Origin: a virus
DNA length: 37,035 nucleotides
Strand: one strand, 5' to 3'
Virus record (IMG/VR): IMGVR_UViG_3300020459_000003
Span: 1 to 37,035 of that record
This document shows, piece by piece, positions 12,810 through 19,483 of the stretch; position 1 is the stretch's first letter; every line of letters starts with the position of its first letter. The position numbers and the translations under genes are program-made. The notes beneath the pieces are model-generated. The model saw only the letters and a program-made list of their open reading frames with translations. It made no database searches and had not been told where the DNA came from.

Positions 12810-13571
12810 ATGCCTACGCATACGCCACAAAGATCAGAACAATTGCAACAAGGTTTACAAAATTTTGCATTATTTATTCGTAGAGGCAGGGAATTAAATA
12901 ACTTATCGCAGCAAAATTTGCATGTATTTTTTAAGATCCTACTTGTCAATATTTATAATTCGCAACTATCACACATGGAACAAGGGAAATTAATTTTAAA
13001 ACCCGGCACTTTTGTTGAATTAGAAAAAGGTAATATTGCCATGGATGATAAAAAAAATATCCCACCAACTCAAAAAGATTTTAGTAAGGAAGTACGCGAG
13101 AAATTTTTACAAGCAACACCCTATTTAAATTGTGATGGCGAAGTATGCGACGCAACCGATTTTTTCCGTATCTTTGTTGGTATTGATGAACTACATAAAT
13201 CCTACTTAACAAAAGGCGTTGAAATGACGCAAGAAATGGCGCATAGATGCAGTGTTTATGATCGAAATATTTTCAGGGGATTCTGCGAAGAAAAAATGCT
13301 TGATCGTGACGAGGCTTGGGAAAAAATGTTACCTGAAATTGAAAAAGTTATGCCCCAGAAGAAACAACGTCAACACTTCCGTTTGATATGTGCCGGATTA
13401 GAGGAATGGTCGTTACCTGAAATCAAATCTTATACAAAGAACGGAACGATTGAAGTTTGTCCTGTTAATCAAATGTTCTCAAAAGTAATGAAAAGAAAGA
13501 TGCCCGATTGCATGACCGTTTGGACAAAAGGCGATCAAATCAAATACAGCCAGCTACAGCCTTTACGCTAA
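12810..13571 (+). CDS. HTH (XRE/Cro-CI type) transcription regulator, candidate lysogeny repressor
   Basis: The protein has 253 residues. FALFIRRGRELNNLSQQNLH (about 17-36) and VNIYNSQLSHMEQGKLILKP (about 47-66) fit the XRE layout, with NSQLSHMEQGK as the recognition-helix end. The C-terminal ~170 residues, with three Cys and two Trp-containing motifs, do not look like a LexA/CI self-cleaving peptidase; I see no Ala/Cys-Gly site or Ser-Lys pair. Its own promoter carries the GGGTTGACCC operator. This makes it the best candidate for the protein that binds the six operators, but that is inference. No other gene in the window looks like a phage repressor of this size. Confidence 0.6.
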   Translation: MPTHTPQRSEQLQQGLQNFALFIRRGRELNNLSQQNLHVFFKILLVNIYNSQLSHMEQGKLILKPGTFVELEKGNIAMDDKKNIPPTQKDFSKEVREKFLQATPYLNCDGEVCDATDFFRIFVGIDELHKSYLTKGVEMTQEMAHRCSVYDRNIFRGFCEEKMLDRDEAWEKMLPEIEKVMPQKKQRQHFRLICAGLEEWSLPEIKSYTKNGTIEVCPVNQMFSKVMKRKMPDCMTVWTKGDQIKYSQLQPLR

Positions 13572-13630
13572 CGAATGTAGTAATACGTACATTTATTTAA
13601 GCGTATGTGATATTTGATTGCTATTCATAC

Positions 13631-13659
13631 TTGACGGGTAGACCCCGCCTCGTTATAAG
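13631..13659 (+). promoter_or_regulatory. Promoter with GGGTAGACCC operator, drives the rightward recombination operon
   Basis: TTGACG (13631-13636), 17 bp, TATAAG (13654-13659). The operator GGGTAGACCC (13636-13645) starts in the -35 box and runs into the spacer. Transcription would begin near 13666, upstream of the Sak3 and SSB genes. Confidence 0.75.
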
Positions 13660-13687
13660 TAGTAAGAACTTCGACAATCATTTTCAT

Positions 13688-13888
13688 TTGACCCATGATC
13701 CTTCCCATTCACAGATCGAGTCAATAACTGAATCAACCGCTCACATTATTGAATCAGCATTAGAAGCTGTAAATATGTTGATCGACAAAGTTGAGTTAAA
13801 AAACCTTTCAGGTGAACAGAAAGTACAATTAAAAGACTTTCACAAAGGCCTTCAACAAGCTTCAACCGTTATTAGGAGGCCTGCTTAA
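13688..13888 (+). CDS. 66-residue helical protein, first gene of the recombination operon
   Basis: The frame is open from GTG 13607, but the operator promoter at 13631-13659 lies inside that longer version. I therefore choose TTG at 13688, which follows the predicted transcript start. The well-formed part is helical: IESITESTAHIIESALEAVN, then KVELKNLSGEQKVQLKDFHK. The stop overlaps the next ATG by one base (TAATG), so it is coupled to Sak3. Function unknown. If the GTG is used from the repressor transcript, the protein has 93 residues. Confidence 0.55.
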   Translation: MTHDPSHSQIESITESTAHIIESALEAVNMLIDKVELKNLSGEQKVQLKDFHKGLQQASTVIRRPA

Positions 13889-14586
13889 TGCCTGTCCCAT
13901 ATTTAGGCGGTGAATTAAAAAAAGGCGAAACAGAAAAGAAAGGGCGTTTTGATTACGCTGCATGGGCTGTTATTTGTAACAAGCTAAATAGCGAAAACGA
14001 GCGTTGGCAGCCTGGGATACGTTTCAACCCTGATGGCTTGCCTTATCACATTTGCGGTAATACAGCCGCCGTTCTGATCTATTTCAAAGAGTACGAAACA
14101 GGAAAAGAAACACCCAATTGGTTTTATCCAATTACTAATAATCAAAACAAACCTATTCCACTTGATCAGATAACTTGTTGGGATGTAAACAACGCACATA
14201 AGCGCGGTTTATGCAGCGCAGCGGCAGGGTTTTTCTCATTAGGTTATGAACTATGGGCAAAGGAAGAATTAGCTGACATGGAGGTCGAAACATCACCCCC
14301 TGTTAATAACGATTTAATTACTACGCCTAAGCAGAAAAAGGAACAGCCGTTAAACTCTGACGTAATACCAGAAGCACTTTCTAAATCTGAAAGGATGGCA
14401 CTAATAAACGAAATTACAAAATATGCAACGTCTGAAGTCAAAAAGGATCAAAATACCTTTAATAATCTTGAAGCCTATTGTCGTAAAAATTTCCCAATTC
14501 CCGATGATGGCAAATTTAGCGATTACATACAGGAAAAACGCCATGCGGTGATCATTAACGATTTCTTGAGGCCTTACAGAAAATGA
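13888..14586 (+). CDS. Sak3-type (DUF1071) single-strand annealing recombinase
   Basis: The protein has 232 residues. FDYAAWAVICNKL (21-33), a central WFYPITNNQNKPIPL, and DVNNAHKRGLCSAAAGFFSL followed by GYELWAKEEL (about 99-128) match the DUF1071 order: (L/F)xYAxAW, PVMDxxNKxI, and N(S/A)xxRCLxxAxxxxGLGL(Y/W)xGEDL. Members are phage single-strand annealing proteins that pair complementary DNA and act with an exonuclease and SSB. The C-terminal ~80 residues are charged and may contact partners. Neighbours overlap by 1 and 4 bp, and SSB follows two genes later. Confidence 0.8.
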   Translation: MPVPYLGGELKKGETEKKGRFDYAAWAVICNKLNSENERWQPGIRFNPDGLPYHICGNTAAVLIYFKEYETGKETPNWFYPITNNQNKPIPLDQITCWDVNNAHKRGLCSAAAGFFSLGYELWAKEELADMEVETSPPVNNDLITTPKQKKEQPLNSDVIPEALSKSERMALINEITKYATSEVKKDQNTFNNLEAYCRKNFPIPDDGKFSDYIQEKRHAVIINDFLRPYRK

Positions 14587-14819
14587 AAAAGATTTCTAAA
14601 AGCCTATTTGCTGATAATGATGAAAGACCTGATTGCTGTACTACAGAAGAATGGAAAAACCGTTTTCGTATTTCAGCAAAACTTGGTCAGATTAATTACA
14701 GAAGCGCTTTTATTTTTTTCACCCGTAACGGCTGGTCATGGTCATCAGGAATTAACAACCTGATCGCAACACATCCCGAAATTCAACAAATCCAACAGGA
14801 GCTACAAAACGATGCTTAA
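14583..14819 (+). CDS. 78-residue protein between Sak3 and SSB
   Basis: It overlaps Sak3 by 4 bp (ATGA) and SSB by 8 bp. The sequence contains CCTTEEWKNRFRISAKLGQI, YRSAFIFFTRNGWSWSSGI and a C-terminal Gln-rich helix (HPEIQQIQQELQNDA). I recognise no domain. Tight coupling with the annealing protein and SSB suggests a recombination or replication accessory role. Confidence 0.7.
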   Translation: MKKISKSLFADNDERPDCCTTEEWKNRFRISAKLGQINYRSAFIFFTRNGWSWSSGINNLIATHPEIQQIQQELQNDA

Positions 14820-15186
14820 CATCACCGCAACAGGAAATTTAGTCGCTGACCCTGAGCAAAACACCGTTCAAACATCACAAGGCAATTTAGAAGTTACAAA
14901 AATGCGCCTATTGGTTAACAAGAAAAAAGGTCAAGAGGAAATCGTTACTGCCCTTGATTGTTCCATCTGGGGTAATAAAGGAAATCCGGCAATGGCTTAT
15001 TTAAAGAAAGGTGATCAAGTCACAATCGCAGGGGCCGGAAATATCAACACATTTACTAAGCAAAACGGTGAAGCCGGGGCATCTATAGAGGTAAACGTAC
15101 AAGAGTATTCATTACCTCCAAAGCCAAAAGAAGTTAATTGGCAATCATCGCCAAGAGTTCCAGAAACAAACGAATTACCGTTTTAA
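14812..15186 (+). CDS. ssb: Single-stranded DNA-binding protein
   Basis: The protein has 124 residues. The OB-fold pattern is typical: MLNITATGNLVADPEQ at the start, then LEVTKMRLLVNKK, DCSIWGNKGNPAMAYLKKGD and QVTIAGAGNINTFTKQNG. The C-terminus ends in NELPF, equivalent to the DDIPF tip through which SSB recruits partner proteins. It is shorter than bacterial SSB because the flexible linker is reduced. It is the last gene of the rightward recombination operon. Confidence 0.9.
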   Translation: MLNITATGNLVADPEQNTVQTSQGNLEVTKMRLLVNKKKGQEEIVTALDCSIWGNKGNPAMAYLKKGDQVTIAGAGNINTFTKQNGEAGASIEVNVQEYSLPPKPKEVNWQSSPRVPETNELPF

Positions 15187-15203
15187 CAGGGTTTTGGCTT
15201 TCC

Positions 15204-15223
15204 CTAGATTACGCCTAGATTAC
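15204..15223 (+). repeat. Integrase arm-site pair, left (CTAGATTAC x2)
   Basis: Two direct copies of CTAGATTAC at 15204-15212 and 15215-15223, 11 bp apart (one helical turn). A matching pair lies at 15391-15410 in the same orientation, on the other side of the tRNA-like core. This is the layout of arm-type sites bound by the N-terminal domain of a tyrosine integrase. Confidence 0.75.
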
Positions 15224-15252
15224 AAGAGAAAAACCCATTCCTTGAAAACCCA

Positions 15253-15298
15253 ATCGGGGCGACAGGATTCGAACCTGCGACCTAGTGCTCCCAAAGCG
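15253..15298 (-). other. attP: attP core: 3' half of a tRNA-Pro(UGG)
   Basis: Read on the minus strand, the segment runs from the anticodon loop (CTTTGGGAG, anticodon TGG) through GCACTAGGTC and the T arm (GCAGGTTCGAATCCTGT) to CGCCCCGA. That is the 3' half of a proline tRNA without its 5' half, so it is not a working tRNA gene. Phages that integrate into tRNA genes carry this 3' end so that the host gene is restored. The match to any given host tRNA is unverified. Confidence 0.8.
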
Positions 15299-15390
15299 AA
15301 CACCTCAACCTTTGCTGTAACTGCTTTTTCAAGCTATAACTAGCCTCTATATCTCTATTGACTATCGTTTAATAGTGGGCAATACTTACA

Positions 15391-15410
15391 CTAGATTACA
15401 GCTAGATTAC
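15391..15410 (+). repeat. Integrase arm-site pair, right (CTAGATTAC x2)
   Basis: Direct copies at 15391-15399 and 15402-15410, again 11 bp apart. The second copy ends 2 bp before the integrase start codon, so integrase bound here would probably repress its own gene. Confidence 0.75.
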
Positions 15411-15412
15411 AC

Positions 15413-16630
15413 TTGCCAAAACTTAAGCGTAAATCAGGTGATTGGGCCGAATACTTTCAACGCGGCATTAAAGAGATTGGACAAGGTTGGTCTGTTGTAG
15501 ACCATAGAGGAAAAGTACTGTTATTTTTTAGACCTAAAGGGGCAAAACCTCAATCAGTAAAATTAGATTTCCTATGGGAACGCGGAGCAAGTAAAGACGC
15601 AGAAATAAGAATTAGAAAAATATATAACCTCACCCTTGAGGGCCATGATTTAAAAACCGCCTCAAAAATAGCGTCTGGTAATGCCCCTAAAATTGAACGG
15701 GATTGGTCACTGTGTTTAAAGAACTTCGAGCAATACAAAACAGAGCATGAAAACGCTATTACTCAAAAGACATTTAACCACGATTACAAAAGCGTTTTAT
15801 CTGATGCTGTTCAATTATTAGAATCTAAAAATCCACCAACTAACCCCGCTGATTTAATTGATTTAGTAATTCGTAAATGGCCCCCCGGAACACCAACAAG
15901 AAAGCGCCGCACAAATAACCTTTGTCAGTTTTTGGAGTACACAGTAACGAGAGAAAACGCCCCCGCCTCTTGGCTTCCTCCTACAAATAGACAAATACAT
16001 ATAGGAAGAAAAGTAGCTAAAGCAAAAACACAAAAAAAAGACCCGATAACTGATCAAGAAATACTAAATCTAATTGAACAAATCCAATCAACCGCCGCGG
16101 GCATCAAGTGGGCCAACACCCTAAAACTCATTGCTGAATATGGCCTTCGACCTGTCGAAATTAAATACATTCACGTAAGAACAGATAATAAAACTAATGA
16201 AGAATACCTTTGGTGCTCTTATGAGAAAAGGAGTGGTGGAGGAATAACAAAACCTAGAAGATTGGAACCGCTGCCAATAGAAAACACGCAATGGAATTTA
16301 TTACCCTTATTAAAAATTGGTCGTCTCGAATTACCTTCTTTAACTGCTAAAGGTAACGGCGTAGCGGAAGCAATTCGCAAATATTTAGAACGTCGTTCGG
16401 CGTGGGCATCATTAAAAGCAATAGTTGAATCAAGGAATGAGCAGCTAGGGACATATTCGTTTAGACATTCTTACAGCGTAAGAGGACATAGCAAATACGG
16501 TATTGATAGCGGTGCAATGTCGAACGCAATGGGGCACTCGCTGGAATGTCACCTTAGAGAATATCCATTTGCAACAACATCAACAACTGAATCAACTTTT
16601 AAAAAAGCAAGAAATAAAGTCCGATCTTAA
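15413..16630 (+). CDS. int: Tyrosine recombinase (phage integrase)
   Basis: The protein has 405 residues from TTG 15413; no ATG is available near it. The N-terminal ~100 residues form an arm-binding-like domain, and a SAM-like core-binding domain follows to about 205. In the catalytic domain, EYGLRPVEI gives R246, YSFRHSYS gives R351 (the usual HxxR His is Tyr348), AMGHS gives H375, and HLREYPF gives the nucleophile Y384. All residues needed for catalysis except the often-substituted first His are present, so it should be active. It lies next to attP. Its stop codon falls in the first hairpin of the repeated RNA element at 16619-16996. Confidence 0.9.
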   Translation: MPKLKRKSGDWAEYFQRGIKEIGQGWSVVDHRGKVLLFFRPKGAKPQSVKLDFLWERGASKDAEIRIRKIYNLTLEGHDLKTASKIASGNAPKIERDWSLCLKNFEQYKTEHENAITQKTFNHDYKSVLSDAVQLLESKNPPTNPADLIDLVIRKWPPGTPTRKRRTNNLCQFLEYTVTRENAPASWLPPTNRQIHIGRKVAKAKTQKKDPITDQEILNLIEQIQSTAAGIKWANTLKLIAEYGLRPVEIKYIHVRTDNKTNEEYLWCSYEKRSGGGITKPRRLEPLPIENTQWNLLPLLKIGRLELPSLTAKGNGVAEAIRKYLERRSAWASLKAIVESRNEQLGTYSFRHSYSVRGHSKYGIDSGAMSNAMGHSLECHLREYPFATTSTTESTFKKARNKVRS

Positions 16631-16996
16631 TCGTGGATCGGGAGCGATGGAGGAGAACCGAGTCGCAGCGAAACGTCCAGAATAGATGTGGCCAGAGGTG
16701 CAAATAGCCGAGGATCTAAGTTTCTCACTCATCACCACGTAGGGCTTAAGTGAGTTGAAACACTTTTAATCGTAAAGTGTGAACGATGGATTTGAGAGGA
16801 AGCGAATCGCTCAGAGTCGAATCGAGGCAAGCCGAAAAGAGCATCGCCGAGGCGAAGTGTTGCTCGTCTTTACCGCGTAGGGCTGACGAACATGAAACCA
16901 GTTCTTAATCGTTGAACTGGCAAGCGATGGAGGTGAGTAGAGGGGGGTTGATAGGAGCCGAGGTTCGGAGAAGTGAAACAAGCAGAGTTGTTTTTT
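16619..16996 (+). ncRNA. Tandemly repeated structured element downstream of int (three ~139-bp units), candidate RNA
   Basis: No gene is found here. Hairpin type I occurs three times with loop TAATCGT at 16628, 16767 and 16906, exactly 139 bp apart. Its stems differ but pair each time: CCGATC/GATCGG, ACACTTT/AAAGTGT, CCAGTTC/GAACTGG. Each is followed by CGATGGA 4-5 bp later, whose CGAT could pair with the loop ATCG. Hairpin type II occurs twice with loop ACCRCGTAGGGCT (16734 and 16872, 138 bp apart) and stems CTCACT/AGTGAG and TCGTC/GACGA. AGCCGARR is also in each unit. The run ends at an apparent plus-strand terminator. Strand is not fully settled. Family unknown. Confidence 0.7.
16976..16996 (+). 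terminator. Probable terminator of the repeated RNA element
   Basis: AAACAA (16976-16981) pairs with TTGTTT (16988-16993) around a 6-nt loop, followed by more T. The stem is A/T-rich and weak, so efficiency is doubtful, but the U run gives a plus-strand direction. Confidence 0.5.
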
Positions 16997-17489
16997 AGGG
17001 GTCAGAAACCCCTAGGTTTGATTTTTCTATCAACGATTTAGGAAGCCTTTCACCTTTCCTTTGCAACTGCAAAGAATGTTTCCTCGCGCCATCTGCTGAT
17101 GCTTCAATAAAAGCGTGATGAATCTGTTTTGTTTCTAAATCTCTTTGTTCTGATTCGTTTAATTTACTTTCGTCTATATGTGTAAAAAGCCTTCTTGTAT
17201 GTTTTCTATGTTTCTTAATTCCTGCGTTTGCTTGTGCGGCAGAATAATCAATTGCCTCTTTGTCATTTAAAACTTTTAATTCACCTTTTGATTCTCTTAA
17301 AATAATTGGCTCACTAATTTCCTCTCTTTGTTGTTCAATTTTTTCCTTAATCCTTTGTATTGAATAACGATCATCCCAGTCTTTATCTTTAAAGCATATT
17401 TTCCAATAATCAACAATTTCTAAATGTGAGATAATATCACCTTTTTTTAAGGCTTTCCAGTTAATCCCGTCAATGCGTGGGTTTTTCAT
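16995..17489 (-). CDS. 164-residue charged protein, unknown, paired with 17489-18145
   Basis: The N-terminal part (INWKALKKGDIISHLEIVDY) resembles the start of a fold with an early beta strand; the rest is helical and very charged (RIKEKIEQQREEISEPIILR). The end has KKHRKHTRRLFTH and SADGARKHSLQLQRKGERLP. It overlaps the preceding gene by one base (TAATG), so the two are an operon. No known motif is seen. It converges on the repeated RNA element, and its last bases form a GGGGTTTCTGACCCC hairpin that lacks a T run. Confidence 0.7.
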   Translation of the reverse strand: MKNPRIDGINWKALKKGDIISHLEIVDYWKICFKDKDWDDRYSIQRIKEKIEQQREEISEPIILRESKGELKVLNDKEAIDYSAAQANAGIKKHRKHTRRLFTHIDESKLNESEQRDLETKQIHHAFIEASADGARKHSLQLQRKGERLPKSLIEKSNLGVSDP

Positions 17490-18145
17490 TAGTTAGCACC
17501 TCCTTTAATTTCTTTTGGTAATTCTGCATCTTTAAATTTTGCGGTTTTAAATCTCCCATAACGAGGCCGCCAAGTGCCTAAACCTTCCGCTACCGCAGCC
17601 CTTGAAAGATATTTTTTTAAGTCTGATTTGCCAACTATCTCATCATTAACTAATAGGTTATAAGTAACTTGCCAATCAGGAAAACATAAACGACTGACCC
17701 AAACACCTCTGTTAGTAAAGGCGCGATTGATATGTTTTTGATTTGTAAACAGAACTGATGCGTCTTTTGAACCTTGATATTTAATCTCAGAATCATTAGT
17801 TACAACAACGCTTCTTTTAATATCTAATCCTTTCCTCCATGGGGCGGCTCCTTGTCTTAAACATCTTAGGAAGTTTGCACCGGGCAAAATGGGATTAGAA
17901 AAACCTTTAAATTCAACCGTGTTCTCATCCTCATCAATATCAATTTGCCCTTGCTTATCCCAATAGCCGGATTGAATCCAGTCTAATTTTTGCAAGGCTT
18001 CATGGTCTTTAGTTGTCTTTTTTCGTTTCGTATGAAAAATTGCTCTTAATTCTGATTCAGGCTTTAAGGGGTCTGAACTTTGCACGTTAGAGCAGATCAA
18101 AGTACCTGCTCCTACAAGTGTTACTTGATAACATCTGTTAGCCAT
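17489..18145 (-). CDS. Widespread phage protein of unknown function (SDPL...RKKT...WRPRYGRF)
   Basis: The protein has 218 residues. The order SSDPLKPESELRAIFHTKRK, then KTTKDHEALQKLDWIQSGYW, then NPILPGANFLRCLRQGA and finally AEGLGTWRPRYGRFKTAKF is a pattern I recall from hypothetical proteins in many siphophages, often near head genes or early genes. No biochemical role is established that I know of. Its ATG lies about 70 bp downstream of the leftward promoter at 18221-18249. The gene pair is separated from the other leftward operons, so it forms its own unit. Confidence 0.75.
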   Translation of the reverse strand: MANRCYQVTLVGAGTLICSNVQSSDPLKPESELRAIFHTKRKKTTKDHEALQKLDWIQSGYWDKQGQIDIDEDENTVEFKGFSNPILPGANFLRCLRQGAAPWRKGLDIKRSVVVTNDSEIKYQGSKDASVLFTNQKHINRAFTNRGVWVSRLCFPDWQVTYNLLVNDEIVGKSDLKKYLSRAAVAEGLGTWRPRYGRFKTAKFKDAELPKEIKGGAN

Positions 18146-18201
18146 AAATAAAATCCTTAACGGTGTTTTTTGTTAACCCCTTAATAGGGCGCAAATCAAA
18201 C

Positions 18202-18230
18202 TTGATATTGCTACTTATGCATAGTATAGT
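18202..18230 (+). promoter_or_regulatory. Rightward promoter for 18255 and following genes
   Basis: TTGATA (18202-18207), 17 bp, TATAGT (18225-18230). Transcription would start near 18237, 18 bp before the ATG at 18255. It overlaps the leftward promoter at 18221-18249; the two share the -10 region. Confidence 0.7.
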
Positions 18231-18249
18231 GTTCTTATCTATCGGTCAA
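18221..18249 (-). promoter_or_regulatory. Leftward promoter for 18145-to-16995
   Basis: On the minus strand TTGACC (18244-18249), 17 bp, TACTAT (18221-18226). It overlaps the rightward promoter, so polymerase can occupy only one of them at a time. No GGGTWGACCC operator is found here. Confidence 0.6.
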
Positions 18250-18254
18250 TAGTA

Positions 18255-18464
18255 ATGGCTATTAAATGGGTAACACAAGTAGAAGCATGCGAAGCGTTAG
18301 GAATGGGCAAATCTACAATTCAAAAATTACGCAACAAAGATAAGATCCTAGTAATTGGAAAGCATTACAGAAGAAAAACACCAACATCTAAAGTACTCTT
18401 ATACAACCTAGAAGCTTGCGATAAAACCCTTTCTAAGCTCTGTTCAACCCCGCTAGAAGCCTAA
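18255..18464 (+). CDS. Small HTH protein, excisionase/MerR-like
   Basis: The protein has 69 residues. AIKWVTQVEACEALGMGKST, then IQKLRNKDKIL, fits the winged-helix of excisionases and MerR-like proteins (Q-x-E-x-A-x-x-L-x-x-x-x-x-T-I-x-x-L-x). A positively charged wing follows (GKHYRRKTPTSKV). It could be an excisionase, although it lies about 1.6 kb from the integrase, or a regulator of the right-hand genes. It is the first gene after the rightward promoter. Confidence 0.65.
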   Translation: MAIKWVTQVEACEALGMGKSTIQKLRNKDKILVIGKHYRRKTPTSKVLLYNLEACDKTLSKLCSTPLEA

Positions 18465-18497
18465 TTGCTAGACTTAATACGTTGAGACAGTAAGACA

Positions 18498-18689
18498 ATG
18501 GAAAAATATTTTGATGCTGACCAATGGAGAAGGATATTTATAAGCTTTTCATCAGATAGCCCAGAGAACACAATTGGTATTGAAATACTTAGACAACATA
18601 TATACGAACATCAAAAAGACTTACTCACAGAAAACGCCCTTTGGTATAAGCACTTTTCACGTAACCCTTATAACCCTTACCTCAGATGA
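18498..18689 (+). CDS. 63-residue protein, unknown
   Basis: It reads MEKYFDADQWRRIFISFSSD at the start and ends HFSRNPYNPYLR. It is helical and aromatic-rich. It overlaps the next gene by 4 bp (ATGA). I recognise no domain; coupling to 18686-19483 suggests a shared role. Confidence 0.6.
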   Translation: MEKYFDADQWRRIFISFSSDSPENTIGIEILRQHIYEHQKDLLTENALWYKHFSRNPYNPYLR

Positions 18690-19483
18690 TGGAATTAGAC
18701 ATAGATCCTGATGCTCTTAAGCTCCCAAAGGGTCTAACAATCGCAATCAAAAACGACATTAAGTTCATTACCTCGCAGGCTCTTAATGCCACTATGTCAG
18801 GCTCTAGGTATATGCCAGGCACAAAGCAACGCAACGTAAGAACTAACATTGAAAAAAATAGTAAATCATATTTAGACAGACCGAAAAAAGTAATACAAGA
18901 AGGTTGGTTTTTAAATGAGACCGCTGATAAAAATTCTCTTGTCTCAGGCTTAAACTTTAAAGATAAACCATTTAACCGCTACAGGTTTTTAGCTCCAAAC
19001 ATTAAAGGCGGCAAGCGTAAACAAAAGAGCTTTGAGAAACTTTTAATTAATCATCCCCTAGCTTCTGGAGGTATTGGTTCAAACGCTCAATTAGTTCCTA
19101 ACGCTGATAACTTTGTTAACCCCCTACGTATTGATAAGTTCGGTAGCCCCTCCAAGTCCTCCATTAACTACATATATAAGAACGTACGGTCTACTAAACG
19201 CTCTAGCCAACGCCAAAGCTTAGACCCTATACGTAGAGGTAAAAAGGGCGTAGAGTCTGACCCTACCTTCTTGGTCGGTAAGCCTAAGTACGGTGATAGG
19301 CCCGCCGGTATATGGTGGCGCAGAAGAAACAACGAGAAACTCTGGCTAATCTTTAAAGCCGTTGAACAAACAGACTACAAGCCAATCTTTAAAGCAGAGA
19401 AGACAATGACAACAACAATAAAAAGAATATGGCCTAAGAATTTTGAGGCCTCTTACCGCAAGGAATTAAAACACTTCTTTTGA
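18686..19483 (+). CDS. 265-residue basic phage protein, possibly a minor virion protein
   Basis: The sequence is rich in Lys, Arg and Ser. It begins with ALKLPKGLTIAIKNDIKFIT, followed by NKT-like ALNATMSG. A YRFLAPNIKGGKRKQKSFEK stretch and a later PTFLVGKPKYGDRPAGIWWR segment resemble phage proteins in which a YLxPxxxGGxRxxKxFE stretch precedes an FVGKxxxGGIWxR strand; these are sometimes annotated as minor head or tail proteins (recalled). Its place just before the terminase genes fits a virion role. There are two methionines at the start. Function not assigned. Confidence 0.6.
   Translation: MMELDIDPDALKLPKGLTIAIKNDIKFITSQALNATMSGSRYMPGTKQRNVRTNIEKNSKSYLDRPKKVIQEGWFLNETADKNSLVSGLNFKDKPFNRYRFLAPNIKGGKRKQKSFEKLLINHPLASGGIGSNAQLVPNADNFVNPLRIDKFGSPSKSSINYIYKNVRSTKRSSQRQSLDPIRRGKKGVESDPTFLVGKPKYGDRPAGIWWRRRNNEKLWLIFKAVEQTDYKPIFKAEKTMTTTIKRIWPKNFEASYRKELKHFF

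Noticed and set aside
13607-13687. GTG-initiated N-terminal extension of the 13688-13888 gene
   Set aside because: A good promoter with operator lies inside it, and the residues have no conserved look. Kept only as an alternative.
15253-15301. A tRNA-Pro gene
   Set aside because: Only the 3' half from the anticodon loop onward is present; the 5' acceptor strand and D arm are missing. It is an attachment core.
16619-16996. CRISPR array
   Set aside because: Repeat units have no constant repeat with unique spacers; conserved parts are loops and short motifs at 139-bp intervals, and no cas genes exist.
16619-16996. Hammerhead, twister or other self-cleaving ribozyme
   Set aside because: I looked for CUGANGA...GAAA cores and other known conserved cores and found no full match.
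16997-17013. GGGGTTTCTGACCCC hairpin as a leftward terminator
   Set aside because: On the minus strand it is followed by A, not T, and it is part of the coding end of 16995-17489.
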